Shown one piece after another: positions 7,870-16,272 of a DNA stretch of 18,769 bases (its first letter is position 1; each line of letters begins with the position of its first letter). The notes beneath the pieces are model-generated. The model searched no databases. It was not told the origin of the DNA and saw only the letters and a list, made by a program, of their open reading frames with translations. The DNA is from Bdellovibrio sp. (GTDB lineage Bacteria; Myxococcota; SpSt-1050). Made by a program: the position numbers and the translations under genes. The stretch lies in the NCBI GenBank assembly GCA_020725805.1, contig DYEF01000114.1:1-18769 (forward strand), written 5' to 3'.

Positions 7870-9182
7870 TCGAAGATGACCCGAATCTGCTTTCTACACT
7901 AAAGGAACTCTTTGAGAGGGAGGGTTACAGGGTATCTGTCGCACCAACGGGGACAGAGGCATTGAAGATTTTATATGGTTCCCAGATAGACCTAGTCGTT
8001 TCAGATCTTATGATACCCGGTATCTCGGGGATGGAACTTCTGACATCGCTGACGGAGTCCGGATACAACTGCCAGTTTATAATGATAACCGCATACGGCA
8101 CAATAGAGACGGCAATCGAGGCAATTAAAAAGGGGGCATACGATTTTATCACCAAACCGGTCAACAGAAGCCAGTTGCTTAAAACCGCGAGACTTGCACT
8201 TGAAAGACAACAACTCTTAAATGAAAACAGGACTCTTAGGGAAAGGATTAAAAACCTTGAGAGGTCTGAGTTAATCGGCAATTCTGCCGCATTCAGACAG
8301 GTACTCGAAAAGGCAGATAATGTTGCACAGAGTGAGGCAACTGTTCTTCTGACAGGAGAATCAGGGACAGGAAAAGATGCCATTGCAAGATATATTCACA
8401 GTCGTAGTCCCAGAAGCCAGAAAAGTTATATACCTATCAATTGTGCCGCAATCCCGGAAAATCTTCTCGAGAGCGAACTCTTTGGTTATGCCAGAGGTGC
8501 ATTTACAGGTGCGGACAGAGACAAGAAAGGGAGATTCGAACTTGCAGACGGGGGAACAGTTCTGCTGGACGAGATATCAGAGATGCCATTATCCCTTCAG
8601 GCAAAACTTTTAAGAGTTATTGAAGATAAAGTTATCGATATCGTGGGAGGCACTTCCAAGAAAGTAGATATAAGATTTATTGCCGCAACAAATAAAGACC
8701 TCAGTCAGTTGACAAACAGCGGCAGGTTCAGGTCCGACCTTTACTTCAGATTAAACGTAATAAACATAAGGATTCCGCCTCTTAAGGAACGGACCGAAGA
8801 TATACCTCTGCTTGCAATGCACTTTGCCAATCTCTTTTCTGTAAAATACAAAAAGGAGATAAAATCAATATCACCGGAAGCACTGAATCTGCTTCAGACA
8901 TATCACTGGCCGGGAAACATAAGGGAACTTCAGAATCACATAGAAAAGGCAATCATTCTCTGCAAAAACAGTGAGCTAAAGTTAGCCGATTTTACCGAGC
9001 TCGATACAGGCCTGATTCCCAGAAAAGAGATAAATATTCCGCTCGGAATGCCGCTTGAGGAAATAGAAAAGATAATAATTTCAGAAACGCTCAAACTCAC
9101 AAAGGGAGATAAGAATCTGGCAGCCAAATTATTAGGTATAGCAACCAGAACTATCTACAGAAAAATCAATCCCGAAGAATAA
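7848..9182 (+). CDS. NtrC-family sigma-54-dependent response regulator
   Basis: Two-component transcription activator that opens promoters bound by sigma-54 RNA polymerase. The 444 residues hold a receiver domain (acidic pocket Glu9/Asp10/Asp11, phospho-acceptor Asp53, Thr81, Lys103), an AAA+ domain with Walker A GESGTGKD (170-177), the sigma-54-contacting GAFTGA loop (217-222) and Walker B LLDE (239-242), and a C-terminal Fis-type helix-turn-helix (AAKLLGIATRTIYRKI). All key residues are intact. AGGAAGG precedes the ATG, which lies 22 nt inside lon, so translation is probably coupled. No histidine kinase is adjacent, so the input signal is unknown; the position suggests a link to protein stress, but this is inferred. 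It ends 7 bp from a convergent gene. Confidence 0.95.
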   Translation: MGEHILIVEDDPNLLSTLKELFEREGYRVSVAPTGTEALKILYGSQIDLVVSDLMIPGISGMELLTSLTESGYNCQFIMITAYGTIETAIEAIKKGAYDFITKPVNRSQLLKTARLALERQQLLNENRTLRERIKNLERSELIGNSAAFRQVLEKADNVAQSEATVLLTGESGTGKDAIARYIHSRSPRSQKSYIPINCAAIPENLLESELFGYARGAFTGADRDKKGRFELADGGTVLLDEISEMPLSLQAKLLRVIEDKVIDIVGGTSKKVDIRFIAATNKDLSQLTNSGRFRSDLYFRLNVINIRIPPLKERTEDIPLLAMHFANLFSVKYKKEIKSISPEALNLLQTYHWPGNIRELQNHIEKAIILCKNSELKLADFTELDTGLIPRKEINIPLGMPLEEIEKIIISETLKLTKGDKNLAAKLLGIATRTIYRKINPEE

Positions 9183-9189
9183 AATTATC

Positions 9190-10077
9190 TCATTCAAGTT
9201 TTGAACCACAGGACGGACAGAATTTTGCTCCTGATACGAGTTCCTTCCGGCATTTTGAACAGACAACTTTCAGGGGAGCGCCGCACTCTATACAGAATGC
9301 CCCTGCCCCGCCCTTATTACCGCAGTTTGAACAGACGAGAGAAGCCACATTCGGCACGGACTGAACAGGAGGTTGCGGCTGAACCGGTACAGGGACTGCC
9401 GCAGGCGGAGGTGCATTTGTGCCCTGCTGAACAGACTGAGGCTGATTATATGTATTAACCGGAGGCTGATTAGGATTTATACCTGCTGCCTGAACCTCAA
9501 AAACCGAACCCGGGGCCTTCTGCATCAGAAGATGCTCTTCGTTGTTGAATATAAAATACATTACGCAAACTACCACAGCAATAAACGGCGTAGCAACAAA
9601 ACTCCCGATATAGGTAATGCTCAGTATTCCTGATATGAACCCGAATATAATAAGCATTACAAGATGCATACCAAATCCGACCTGAGAGACCAGAGCCTTG
9701 CTCTTCGACATTGCTTCACCCATAGATACCTTCTTATCGACAATATATACAACTACGTACATCCAGATAGTAGCCAGAAGCAATCCCGGAATAATGCAGA
9801 GAAATGTTCCAATTAAAACAAGAATTGTCAAAACAAGAAATGTCAGGAAGAGAGTTCCGAACTGGTCCATTGCAGAAAAGATATCACCTATTTCCGGTGT
9901 CTTCTGCTCCCGGACTCTTCTCAAAACCATCTTAATAAGACCACCGTACAGCGGCCCGGCAAGAATCCCGAGAGTTATGAAACCAACGATTCCGGCTATC
10001 AGACCTCCTACAATCAGAGGCACAATATCCTTAACAAAGAGTTCCCAGGAATACTTAAAAATTTTGTTAAAATCCAT
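9190..10077 (-). CDS. Multi-pass membrane protein with C-terminal double zinc ribbon
   Basis: A 295-residue protein of unknown function. Residues 1-178 contain four or five hydrophobic segments (about 17-50, 74-113, 136-177) of the glycine-rich, DUF975-like kind. A Pro/Gln-rich linker (about 195-245) follows, and the end holds two zinc ribbons: Cys249/252/262/265 and Cys273/276/287/290. Such ribbons usually mediate protein or nucleic-acid contacts, here presumably in the cytoplasm. The start follows a strong GAGGAGG site that begins right at the stop of the upstream polyamine gene (12-nt gap), so it is the last gene of that operon. It converges on the response regulator with no room for a terminator. 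A role in polyamine metabolism is not shown by the sequence. Confidence 0.85.
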   Translation of the reverse strand: MDFNKIFKYSWELFVKDIVPLIVGGLIAGIVGFITLGILAGPLYGGLIKMVLRRVREQKTPEIGDIFSAMDQFGTLFLTFLVLTILVLIGTFLCIIPGLLLATIWMYVVVYIVDKKVSMGEAMSKSKALVSQVGFGMHLVMLIIFGFISGILSITYIGSFVATPFIAVVVCVMYFIFNNEEHLLMQKAPGSVFEVQAAGINPNQPPVNTYNQPQSVQQGTNAPPPAAVPVPVQPQPPVQSVPNVASLVCSNCGNKGGAGAFCIECGAPLKVVCSKCRKELVSGAKFCPSCGSKLE

Positions 10078-10089
10078 CAGATCCTCCTC

Positions 10090-11157
10090 TCACTTCTTTA
10101 CTGCATTGGCAAACATCCATTCGACACAGAATGGTCTTACAAATACCGGGACAAAGTTTATCTTCTTAAATGACCTTCTCAAAATGTCTTTGAGCATATT
10201 GATTGTATCAGTGTCATAAACGTCACAGCACTGAATAGAAACCAGCCCGTCTTTGTTCAGATTTCTGGATATCTTTGCAAAAATGTCTCTCAGAAATTTT
10301 TCGCGGTCTTTAACTGTCAGCCACTCGGGGTGGAGAGTAAGGTCATAAATGATTGCATCAAAACCCTCGTGGTGTTCAAGAAAATTATTTGCATCATCAA
10401 TAATTACCTTAACCTTCTTGTTTTCAAACGCGTCGCCGCAAATCGAAGGTAGATGTTCCCTGCACGCTGCAACCACCATTTCGTCGATATCAATCAGATA
10501 TATATCCTTTGCCCCTCTTTTAATAAGTTCCTTAGCTACTCCTCCGTCACCGCCACCAAGAATAGCTACCTTATTTAAGAGTTTCTTCTCTGCTATAGGG
10601 CTTACCAGAGCATCATTATATTCGGCATCACCGATTTCTGCAATCTGGACATCATCATCCAGAAAGAGCATTTTGCCAAAACTGTCATTAAGAATTATAT
10701 CTATCTTCTGATATTTGGAATGTCCGGAAAAAATACGGTCTTTTATGTGATATCTTGTCTCTGTACCGATAGAGCCATAGGAAATCATCCAGTTGGTGTC
10801 ATTTATTTCCAGCTCGTCTCCTCTCTTAATCCTGATAGTCCTTGTGCTTGCAGGTTTAAGAATACTTCTGAAATATTCGAGCAGGGCATTTGTAGGTTCG
10901 GGTGTCTTCGAACAGGTATAGATATCGATTGATGCATGTTTTGCCTCGGGGAAGGTATGAACAGCCACATGTGATTCACTGATAATAGCAACAACCGTAA
11001 GCCCGATAGGTGTAAATTTGTGATTGACCACCTTAATAAGACCGAGCCTGCATTTATTTATGCCTACACGAACCATTTCGGTAATTGTCTTTTCGTCATT
11101 CAAATCAAACTTGCAGTTCAAAAACTCACACACAATCTGATTGCCATATGGTCTCAT
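10090..11157 (-). CDS. speD/speE: AdoMet decarboxylase-aminopropyltransferase fusion, spermine-synthase-like
   Basis: Bifunctional polyamine enzyme: the N-terminal part makes decarboxylated AdoMet and the C-terminal part transfers its aminopropyl group to a polyamine. In the chosen 355-residue form, the bacterial AdoMet decarboxylase motif SESH gives the pyruvoyl-forming Ser62, with His67 and Cys82 at the same spacing as Ser63/His68/Cys83 of the Thermotoga enzyme, so self-processing is expected. The transferase domain has GGGDGG (201-206) and the acidic IDIDE, but the usual spermidine-synthase DSTDP loop reads DLTLHP (from Asp272) and CVEWMF (Glu346) is near the end, as in animal spermine synthase. 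I start at 11157 because AGGAGAG lies 8 nt upstream; an upstream ATG (11175) overlaps the previous stop as ATGA but has a poor site. Confidence 0.92.
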   Translation of the reverse strand: MRPYGNQIVCEFLNCKFDLNDEKTITEMVRVGINKCRLGLIKVVNHKFTPIGLTVVAIISESHVAVHTFPEAKHASIDIYTCSKTPEPTNALLEYFRSILKPASTRTIRIKRGDELEINDTNWMISYGSIGTETRYHIKDRIFSGHSKYQKIDIILNDSFGKMLFLDDDVQIAEIGDAEYNDALVSPIAEKKLLNKVAILGGGDGGVAKELIKRGAKDIYLIDIDEMVVAACREHLPSICGDAFENKKVKVIIDDANNFLEHHEGFDAIIYDLTLHPEWLTVKDREKFLRDIFAKISRNLNKDGLVSIQCCDVYDTDTINMLKDILRRSFKKINFVPVFVRPFCVEWMFANAVKK

Positions 11158-11171
11158 ATACTCTTCTCTCC

Positions 11172-12260
11172 TCATCTCTTTTTAAGGGGATAAAGCCAGA
11201 GGTCAACAGGTACCTTGTACCTATAGGGAACCTTTAGAGGGAACTCAATCTTTCTGCCAGTTGCAGCACTCAGATAGGCCGCTATCATAATCTCAAGGAC
11301 CACCTTCCCGTCTTCTGCCGACTCGATTGGCTTTCTGCCATATAGGATACAATCGACAAAATGCTGCATCTCCTGAGGATAACCGTTCTGATAATTCCAG
11401 TCGTATTCGGGGAATGTCCAGCCCATACTTTCTCTCGGATTTGGTGTAAATCCTTTCTCTGAAAAACATTTTATTCCGCCGCCCCTTAAGAGGTCGGAAT
11501 AAATAACGCCCTCCGTGCCATAACATTCCATTACACTGTCCATTCCGCCTTTGAGTGCCCAGCTTGCCTCGAGATTGGCAAGAACCCCGTTGTCGAATTC
11601 TATAAGAACTATTACATTATCGTCCAGTTTTGTAATCTTCTTATGCAGGACAAGGTCAACCTGAGCATAGACACTCTTTACTTTGGGTTTATTCAGAAAC
11701 CATCTCGCAAATTCAATGGCGTGACACCCCATATCCATCATTATCCCGCCGCCTGCTGTCTCCCTCTTAAAAAACCACGGAGAATAAGGCCCTGCGTGTT
11801 TCTCCCACTCCTTTATCATATATGGCTTACCTATACCGCCTGCATCCACAATCTCCTTCGCCCTTACAAACTTCGGGATAAAACAGAGCTCCTCGGCATA
11901 AAAAGCAAATCTTTTATTTTTTCGGGAAGTCTCGATAATCTCATCGGCGTCTTCGAGCGTAAGGCATAAAGGTTTCTCGATTATTACATGCTTACCGTTT
12001 TTTAGACAGGTCACTGCAAAATCCTTGTGCAGATAATTGGGAACACCCAGTGTAATGATATCCACTTCATCAGACTCAGCCATCTGTTTGAGTGTCTCAA
12101 ACCGGTATTTCAGCCTGTTCTTCTTTGCAAATGCATCTCTGCGTTTCTTATCAACATCTGCAATGGCAACCACCTCGGCTCCGTTTACCTTCGAAAAGGC
12201 ATCAAAATGTACCTGACCGATAAATCCCGAACCGGTTATTCCTACCCTTAATTTTTCCAT
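11172..12260 (-). CDS. Gfo/Idh/MocA family NAD(P)-dependent oxidoreductase
   Basis: A 362-residue sugar or inositol-type dehydrogenase. The N-terminal Rossmann fold shows GSGFIGQVH (10-18), and the family motif EKP occurs at 95-97 with the catalytic lysine. The C-terminal substrate domain has GGGIMMDMGCHAIEFARW, the usual D-x-G-x-H segment that contributes catalytic residues. The substrate cannot be read from the sequence; members act on glucose-6-phosphate derivatives, UDP-sugars, inositols or anhydrosugars. GGAGG lies four bases before the ATG. It precedes the polyamine fusion by 14 bp (or overlaps it by 4 with the alternative start), so the two are co-transcribed, although a biochemical link between them is not obvious. 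No signal peptide is seen, so it is cytoplasmic. Confidence 0.92.
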   Translation of the reverse strand: MEKLRVGITGSGFIGQVHFDAFSKVNGAEVVAIADVDKKRRDAFAKKNRLKYRFETLKQMAESDEVDIITLGVPNYLHKDFAVTCLKNGKHVIIEKPLCLTLEDADEIIETSRKNKRFAFYAEELCFIPKFVRAKEIVDAGGIGKPYMIKEWEKHAGPYSPWFFKRETAGGGIMMDMGCHAIEFARWFLNKPKVKSVYAQVDLVLHKKITKLDDNVIVLIEFDNGVLANLEASWALKGGMDSVMECYGTEGVIYSDLLRGGGIKCFSEKGFTPNPRESMGWTFPEYDWNYQNGYPQEMQHFVDCILYGRKPIESAEDGKVVLEIMIAAYLSAATGRKIEFPLKVPYRYKVPVDLWLYPLKKR

Positions 12261-12283
12261 AAAACCTCCGCTTAATGATATCC

Positions 12284-12304
12284 GATATTGCCAAAGACAA
12301 TATC
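12284..12304. repeat. Short inverted repeat before the oxidoreductase gene
   Basis: GATATTG (12284-12290) and CAATATC (12298-12304) form a 7-bp inverted repeat with a 7-nt loop, between the lipoprotein stop and the oxidoreductase start. There is no T-run after it in the direction of transcription, so it is a poor terminator; an operator or an mRNA hairpin that partly separates the two gene groups is more likely. I found no convincing promoter in this 66-bp gap. Confidence 0.35.
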
Positions 12305-12326
12305 AATTGTTGACATAACTTGCTAT

Positions 12327-13661
12327 TTACCCTGCATCAGGATGCATCGAACTCTTTTTTGTAATACTGTATCTTATTCTGATTTCATTTGTTTTGTACT
12401 TTTTCCCGTCATAGGTTTCGAATTCCATATACAGAGTAATCTCTCCTTCGGACTTTGAAGGGAGTTCTGAATAAAACTGCGGGAGCTGAAGATTCCTGAA
12501 ACCCATATAAAACTCATCCTCAATATTCTTGAGTCTTCCTATATCATAGACCTCATTCGGAAACGGTTTTTCATTCTCAACAGGGGCTGTGCTGTATACA
12601 ATCAGGTCCTCGTAGACATCCAGTTTTGCACTGAGTCTGATGACCTTTACCGATGATTCCGGCAATGCATGGATATAGGATATATATCCGTACATCCAGT
12701 CCCAGTTACCATATCCCATATCTTCGTAATATGTAAAATTGACCTGTGAAGGTGTGACCGCTGTAAGTACCGGATTGGTTCTGATCTTATCCCTCAATGC
12801 AGAATACACAGTCATTTCATAACTCTTTCCGGGCTCAAGTCCGTATCCGAAAGATTCAGCAAGCCCGGGAACCACAAACGAAATTGCCCCGTTTTCGCCT
12901 TTATAATATCCGAAAAGCGAAGGGAAAAAATAATTTTTCTGACTCTGAAAATCATATTCATAATATTCCCCCGAATAGGCGAATTCAAGTTCTGCCTTTT
13001 TATCCTTCGTTACAGATTGTTCTCCGAGAAGGGTTGCAAAGTTCTTTCTCTCTCCTTCAACCATCTTTCCCCTCTCGAAATAGTAAGCCTTCAGAGTACC
13101 GGTATTGGCTATTTCATATTTAGAAGCCTTAATATCGGTTATCTCAAAGACATTAAACCCGATTCTGGCGATTGGATTTATTTCGACATTAACAGAAGTG
13201 TCTTCCTCTATCGTTAGGTCACTGACCGAACCCCTGAACGTTACATTCCCATCCTGTCCGATAGTCTCTACCACTACTGACCTGTCGGTACCCACAGGAA
13301 CGCTCACCGGGATAATTACTTTTGCAAACATACGGTCACCATAATTACAGTTTGGCGGAAAATATGTATCATATTCAAAGAAACCCTCGCTATCGGGTTT
13401 ATAATACCCACCGTCGCTCAGGCAGACCCATTCAGGTACAGAAGGAAAATCTATGCTCTTCTTTACGGGCGCCATATTATTGCCATATACAGAGACAACA
13501 AGTTTATTTGCATATTTCTGAATGAAACTGTTAAGCCCTCCCTCTCCCTGATGCTGGAATGCTAAAATGAGCTTCAGATTCTCCTTCTCCTGATTACAGG
13601 CGAAATAGATTCCAAAAATCAGAACCGATAAAAGAATAAAAGCAAAATAAATTCTTTTCAT
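12327..13661 (-). CDS. Putative exported lipoprotein of unknown function
   Basis: A 444-residue protein I do not recognise. The N-terminus (Lys-Arg, a hydrophobic stretch and Cys22 in IYFAC) resembles a lipoprotein signal peptide, but the -3 to -1 residues Tyr-Phe-Ala are not canonical, so lipidation is likely rather than certain. The mature part is rich in beta-type segments and aromatic residues with few cysteines, like secreted all-beta domains; residues about 100-165 resemble an Ig-like or carboxypeptidase-regulatory type fold in character only. It follows the FecR gene with the stop codon inside its GAGGTGA ribosome-binding site, eight bases before the ATG, so the two are translated together. 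The context suggests a cell-surface or periplasmic partner of the TPR-barrel and FecR proteins. Confidence 0.75.
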   Translation of the reverse strand: MKRIYFAFILLSVLIFGIYFACNQEKENLKLILAFQHQGEGGLNSFIQKYANKLVVSVYGNNMAPVKKSIDFPSVPEWVCLSDGGYYKPDSEGFFEYDTYFPPNCNYGDRMFAKVIIPVSVPVGTDRSVVVETIGQDGNVTFRGSVSDLTIEEDTSVNVEINPIARIGFNVFEITDIKASKYEIANTGTLKAYYFERGKMVEGERKNFATLLGEQSVTKDKKAELEFAYSGEYYEYDFQSQKNYFFPSLFGYYKGENGAISFVVPGLAESFGYGLEPGKSYEMTVYSALRDKIRTNPVLTAVTPSQVNFTYYEDMGYGNWDWMYGYISYIHALPESSVKVIRLSAKLDVYEDLIVYSTAPVENEKPFPNEVYDIGRLKNIEDEFYMGFRNLQLPQFYSELPSKSEGEITLYMEFETYDGKKYKTNEIRIRYSITKKSSMHPDAG

Positions 13662-13669
13662 TGTTCACC

Positions 13670-14572
13670 TCAGTAGTTGCTGGTATCTATAAAAATATTG
13701 ACATCGACCTTCTTGGCATTTACCTCTCCTGTAAAGTCCCTCGGCGTCACGACACCCTGAACATCCTGCTCTCTGAGAGGTTCTGTCAGGCTCTGTGAAT
13801 ATGCACTCCTTCTGGCAATATCCTCTTTCTCTGCTTCCCTGATGCCCAAGATGAGTTTTTCTTCAAAATTGCCAAATAATGTTTTTGTATCCGGCATCAT
13901 ACCCGAACCCTTTTCGAGCGTTTTATTGAGTTCGTTTTTAATCATGGCCATAATCGAGGTCTTCTGGTAGATATCCTGCAAAACATCAGGAGGAATAGGC
14001 TGGGGAGGAGTCGGAGCACTGCCTTCCTTTATTTCCGAGAAAGTTCCTTCAGAGAGCATAATCTCCGGCAGGTCCATCTTGTCTCTGCTGAAAACACCCA
14101 CAAAACCATTTATAAGAAATACTCTTGTCGTTCCGTCCTCTGCCACATCAAGTGCCAGATGAGTACCCCTGACTCCTGCTATTGCAGTTTTGGACTTAAA
14201 CTCAAATTTGCTTTTGCTGCTCACCTGCTTCTTTACAACAGCCCTGACTTTCCCTACAAATGTAAGAACAGATGCCTCCCTCTTATCCTGACTCTTGACC
14301 AACGATTCAATAAGAATCTTTGTCTTGGGAGCTATGCTTAGTATCGTTTGGTCAGAGAGTTTTACTACGGCCTTTGAGTTCTCTCCGGTAGAGAGTGTGG
14401 CGTTCAGTGCAAGCATTGTCCCTATCTTGGCGTCTTCCGGACTTTTGGCCGGATATTCAACCTTGACTGTCCCTTCCACCCATGTAATCTCCCCGACCGG
14501 ATTCTCCTCGGCATAAAGAGTTGAACTGATAATCAGAAAAAGCGGAAGCAGAATTACAAATTTGTTATACAT
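13670..14572 (-). CDS. Exported FecR-domain protein
   Basis: A 300-residue protein with a clear signal peptide (cleavage predicted after LYA, residue 21), then a FecR domain at about 26-185. The family hallmarks are the early EGxV strand (WVEGTVKV), L-x-x-G-D/N-like GENSKAVVKLSDQT, and the conserved TAIAGVRGTHLAL. The C-terminal 110 residues are charged and probably helical. It lacks the membrane anchor and anti-sigma N-terminus of the iron regulator FecR, so iron regulation should not be assumed; in many diderm bacteria such exported FecR proteins accompany TPR proteins. A strong AAGGAG site precedes the ATG, and the gene starts 14 bp after the TPR-barrel gene. The role is probably structural or ligand-binding in the periplasm. 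Confidence 0.88.
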   Translation of the reverse strand: MYNKFVILLPLFLIISSTLYAEENPVGEITWVEGTVKVEYPAKSPEDAKIGTMLALNATLSTGENSKAVVKLSDQTILSIAPKTKILIESLVKSQDKREASVLTFVGKVRAVVKKQVSSKSKFEFKSKTAIAGVRGTHLALDVAEDGTTRVFLINGFVGVFSRDKMDLPEIMLSEGTFSEIKEGSAPTPPQPIPPDVLQDIYQKTSIMAMIKNELNKTLEKGSGMMPDTKTLFGNFEEKLILGIREAEKEDIARRSAYSQSLTEPLREQDVQGVVTPRDFTGEVNAKKVDVNIFIDTSNY

Positions 14573-14586
14573 AATGATTCTCCTTC

Positions 14587-16254
14587 TCAGAATTTAAGTT
14601 CCCAGAAAAGCATTCCAAGATGCCTTTTATAGTCATAGATTTTGGTGATATTGGACTGATTAAGAATAAAACTGTATTTCAGACCAATCCTTCCTACTTT
14701 ACCCAGAATAAATTCAGGTCCGGCATTAAGAGAGAGTCTTTTATCGGACCTCTCTTCTACTACGCCATCCTCCATTACATATTCAGAATCAGAAAAGTCC
14801 CTCATGAAATAATCGGCCAGAAATCTCAGGTCGATTACAGAAAGCGCAACAATGGAAAGTCCCAGACCGAATCTCAGCCCTGAATATCTCCACTGACTGC
14901 CGTCTGCATTACTCTTATCGTATTCGAATCTGAACATCAGTGTATCATCTCCCATAAAATACAGCATACTCTCAAGTCCGGCACTATGCCCGGTGCCGCT
15001 CATCGAATTCAGAGACGAATCCTCAACACTCTGGTGGTAAAAATCCATTCTCAGTCTGTAGTAAGGCTTCAGAGTCAGAATATTTGCAAGTGAAAAAGAA
15101 AGATTCGGTGCTACCATAACAGACGTAAGATAAAAATTCGGGCCACTATCTGCACCTTCCTGATGAACGAATGAACCAAACTGGTCTGTAAAGAGATTCA
15201 GGACACCCGTCTCGAGCCCCGGAGAAAGACGATTTTTATCAAATATGAAATCATAGCTGTATCTCGCCCCTGTATAAACAAACATTATATCATAATAGTT
15301 TGCATCGAATTCGCTTCTCTTTATCATTGCATTCACAGGGAGAAAATGGAAATTACTGAAATATGTGAGTGTTGCGTTTGCTTTATGGCTGCCGTTCTTA
15401 AAATTAACTCCGCCGGACAGTTCAAGGTCGGTTCTGGCTCCCCATCTCATAGAAACGCTTCCGAGGTTTGTAAGATATTTGAGATTCTCATCCTCATTTT
15501 CGGCCATTTCAGGGACATTCGTATCTGCGACATATGTATTTCTGATCTTGAAGAAAGGACTAAACATACTTTTTGACTTCAGCTTCTCCTTATCCCCTGC
15601 AATATTATTTAGGATTCGTGCAGCCTCTCTTCCCTCCTCCGAATCCTTGTCGGCAGCAGCAGATTCAAGGTATTTCAGCGACTCATTAAGATTTTTTTCT
15701 TCCTGCGAAATAACGGCCAGATAATAAGCTGCTCTTGATTTATATGCTGCGGAAGATGAATACAGATCTGCAAACAATGGCTTTGCCTCCTTAAAATTCT
15801 GCATAGCCATATTCAGTGTTGCTATCAGGTATTTTATACCATCCTTATCCGCCACCGTATCCTTTACAGAATTCAGATATTCCTTTGCCTCCTTATATCT
15901 CTTGTCCTGAATATAACACTGGGCAATATCGGCATAGACATTATCCCTGTCCTTTTTTTCGAGACCTGAATCAATCTTCTTAAAAATATTGAGTGCCTCG
16001 GTACAGTCCTTTGAATATACAAATGACTTCCCGAGCATAATCAATGCCTCCTTATCCCCCGGATTTTTCTCCGTATATTTTCTGAGGACAGGTATCACTT
16101 CCGAATATTTTTTCTGGGAATAGAGGTCCAGTGCCTTCAGCAGTTCTTCCTCCGTCTGTAAATCTCCCGACTGGATACTTCCCGAAGGAATTACCTGAGC
16201 CGAAAGGCCTGAAACAACCAGCAAAATGGTAATAACAAGCGAACTGATCTTCAT
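14587..16254 (-). CDS. TPR protein with C-terminal outer-membrane beta-barrel
   Basis: A 555-residue exported protein. A signal peptide (residues 1-19, cleavage after LSA) is followed by tetratricopeptide-type helical repeats at about 33-215 (for example A-L-x-x-L-G-K-S-F-V-Y and Y-L-A-V-I-S patterns). From about 230 to the end are alternating hydrophobic strands beginning with VADTNV, rich in aromatic residues and ending in ELKF with C-terminal Phe, the signal for outer-membrane insertion. The order and size (about 200 residues of TPR, 320 of barrel) resemble Slam proteins, which move lipoproteins to the cell surface, but also other TPR-porin families; without a profile search the family is open. 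GGAGAGA precedes the ATG. It lies between the TerB-like and FecR genes. Confidence 0.85.
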   Translation of the reverse strand: MKISSLVITILLVVSGLSAQVIPSGSIQSGDLQTEEELLKALDLYSQKKYSEVIPVLRKYTEKNPGDKEALIMLGKSFVYSKDCTEALNIFKKIDSGLEKKDRDNVYADIAQCYIQDKRYKEAKEYLNSVKDTVADKDGIKYLIATLNMAMQNFKEAKPLFADLYSSSAAYKSRAAYYLAVISQEEKNLNESLKYLESAAADKDSEEGREAARILNNIAGDKEKLKSKSMFSPFFKIRNTYVADTNVPEMAENEDENLKYLTNLGSVSMRWGARTDLELSGGVNFKNGSHKANATLTYFSNFHFLPVNAMIKRSEFDANYYDIMFVYTGARYSYDFIFDKNRLSPGLETGVLNLFTDQFGSFVHQEGADSGPNFYLTSVMVAPNLSFSLANILTLKPYYRLRMDFYHQSVEDSSLNSMSGTGHSAGLESMLYFMGDDTLMFRFEYDKSNADGSQWRYSGLRFGLGLSIVALSVIDLRFLADYFMRDFSDSEYVMEDGVVEERSDKRLSLNAGPEFILGKVGRIGLKYSFILNQSNITKIYDYKRHLGMLFWELKF

Positions 16255-16272
16255 ATCTCTCTCCTGATTTAC

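Noticed and set aside
9698-10219. Plus-strand open frame of 173 codons
   Set aside because: It is antisense to the zinc-ribbon membrane protein and the 3' end of the polyamine gene, both of which have recognisable features and ribosome-binding sites.
12284-12304. Inverted repeat as an intrinsic terminator of the lipoprotein operon
   Set aside because: The stem is short and AT-rich and no T-run follows on the minus strand.
13670-14572. FecR as an iron-dicitrate anti-sigma regulator
   Set aside because: The protein has a cleavable signal peptide and no transmembrane helix, and no FecI-type sigma factor or TonB receptor gene is adjacent.
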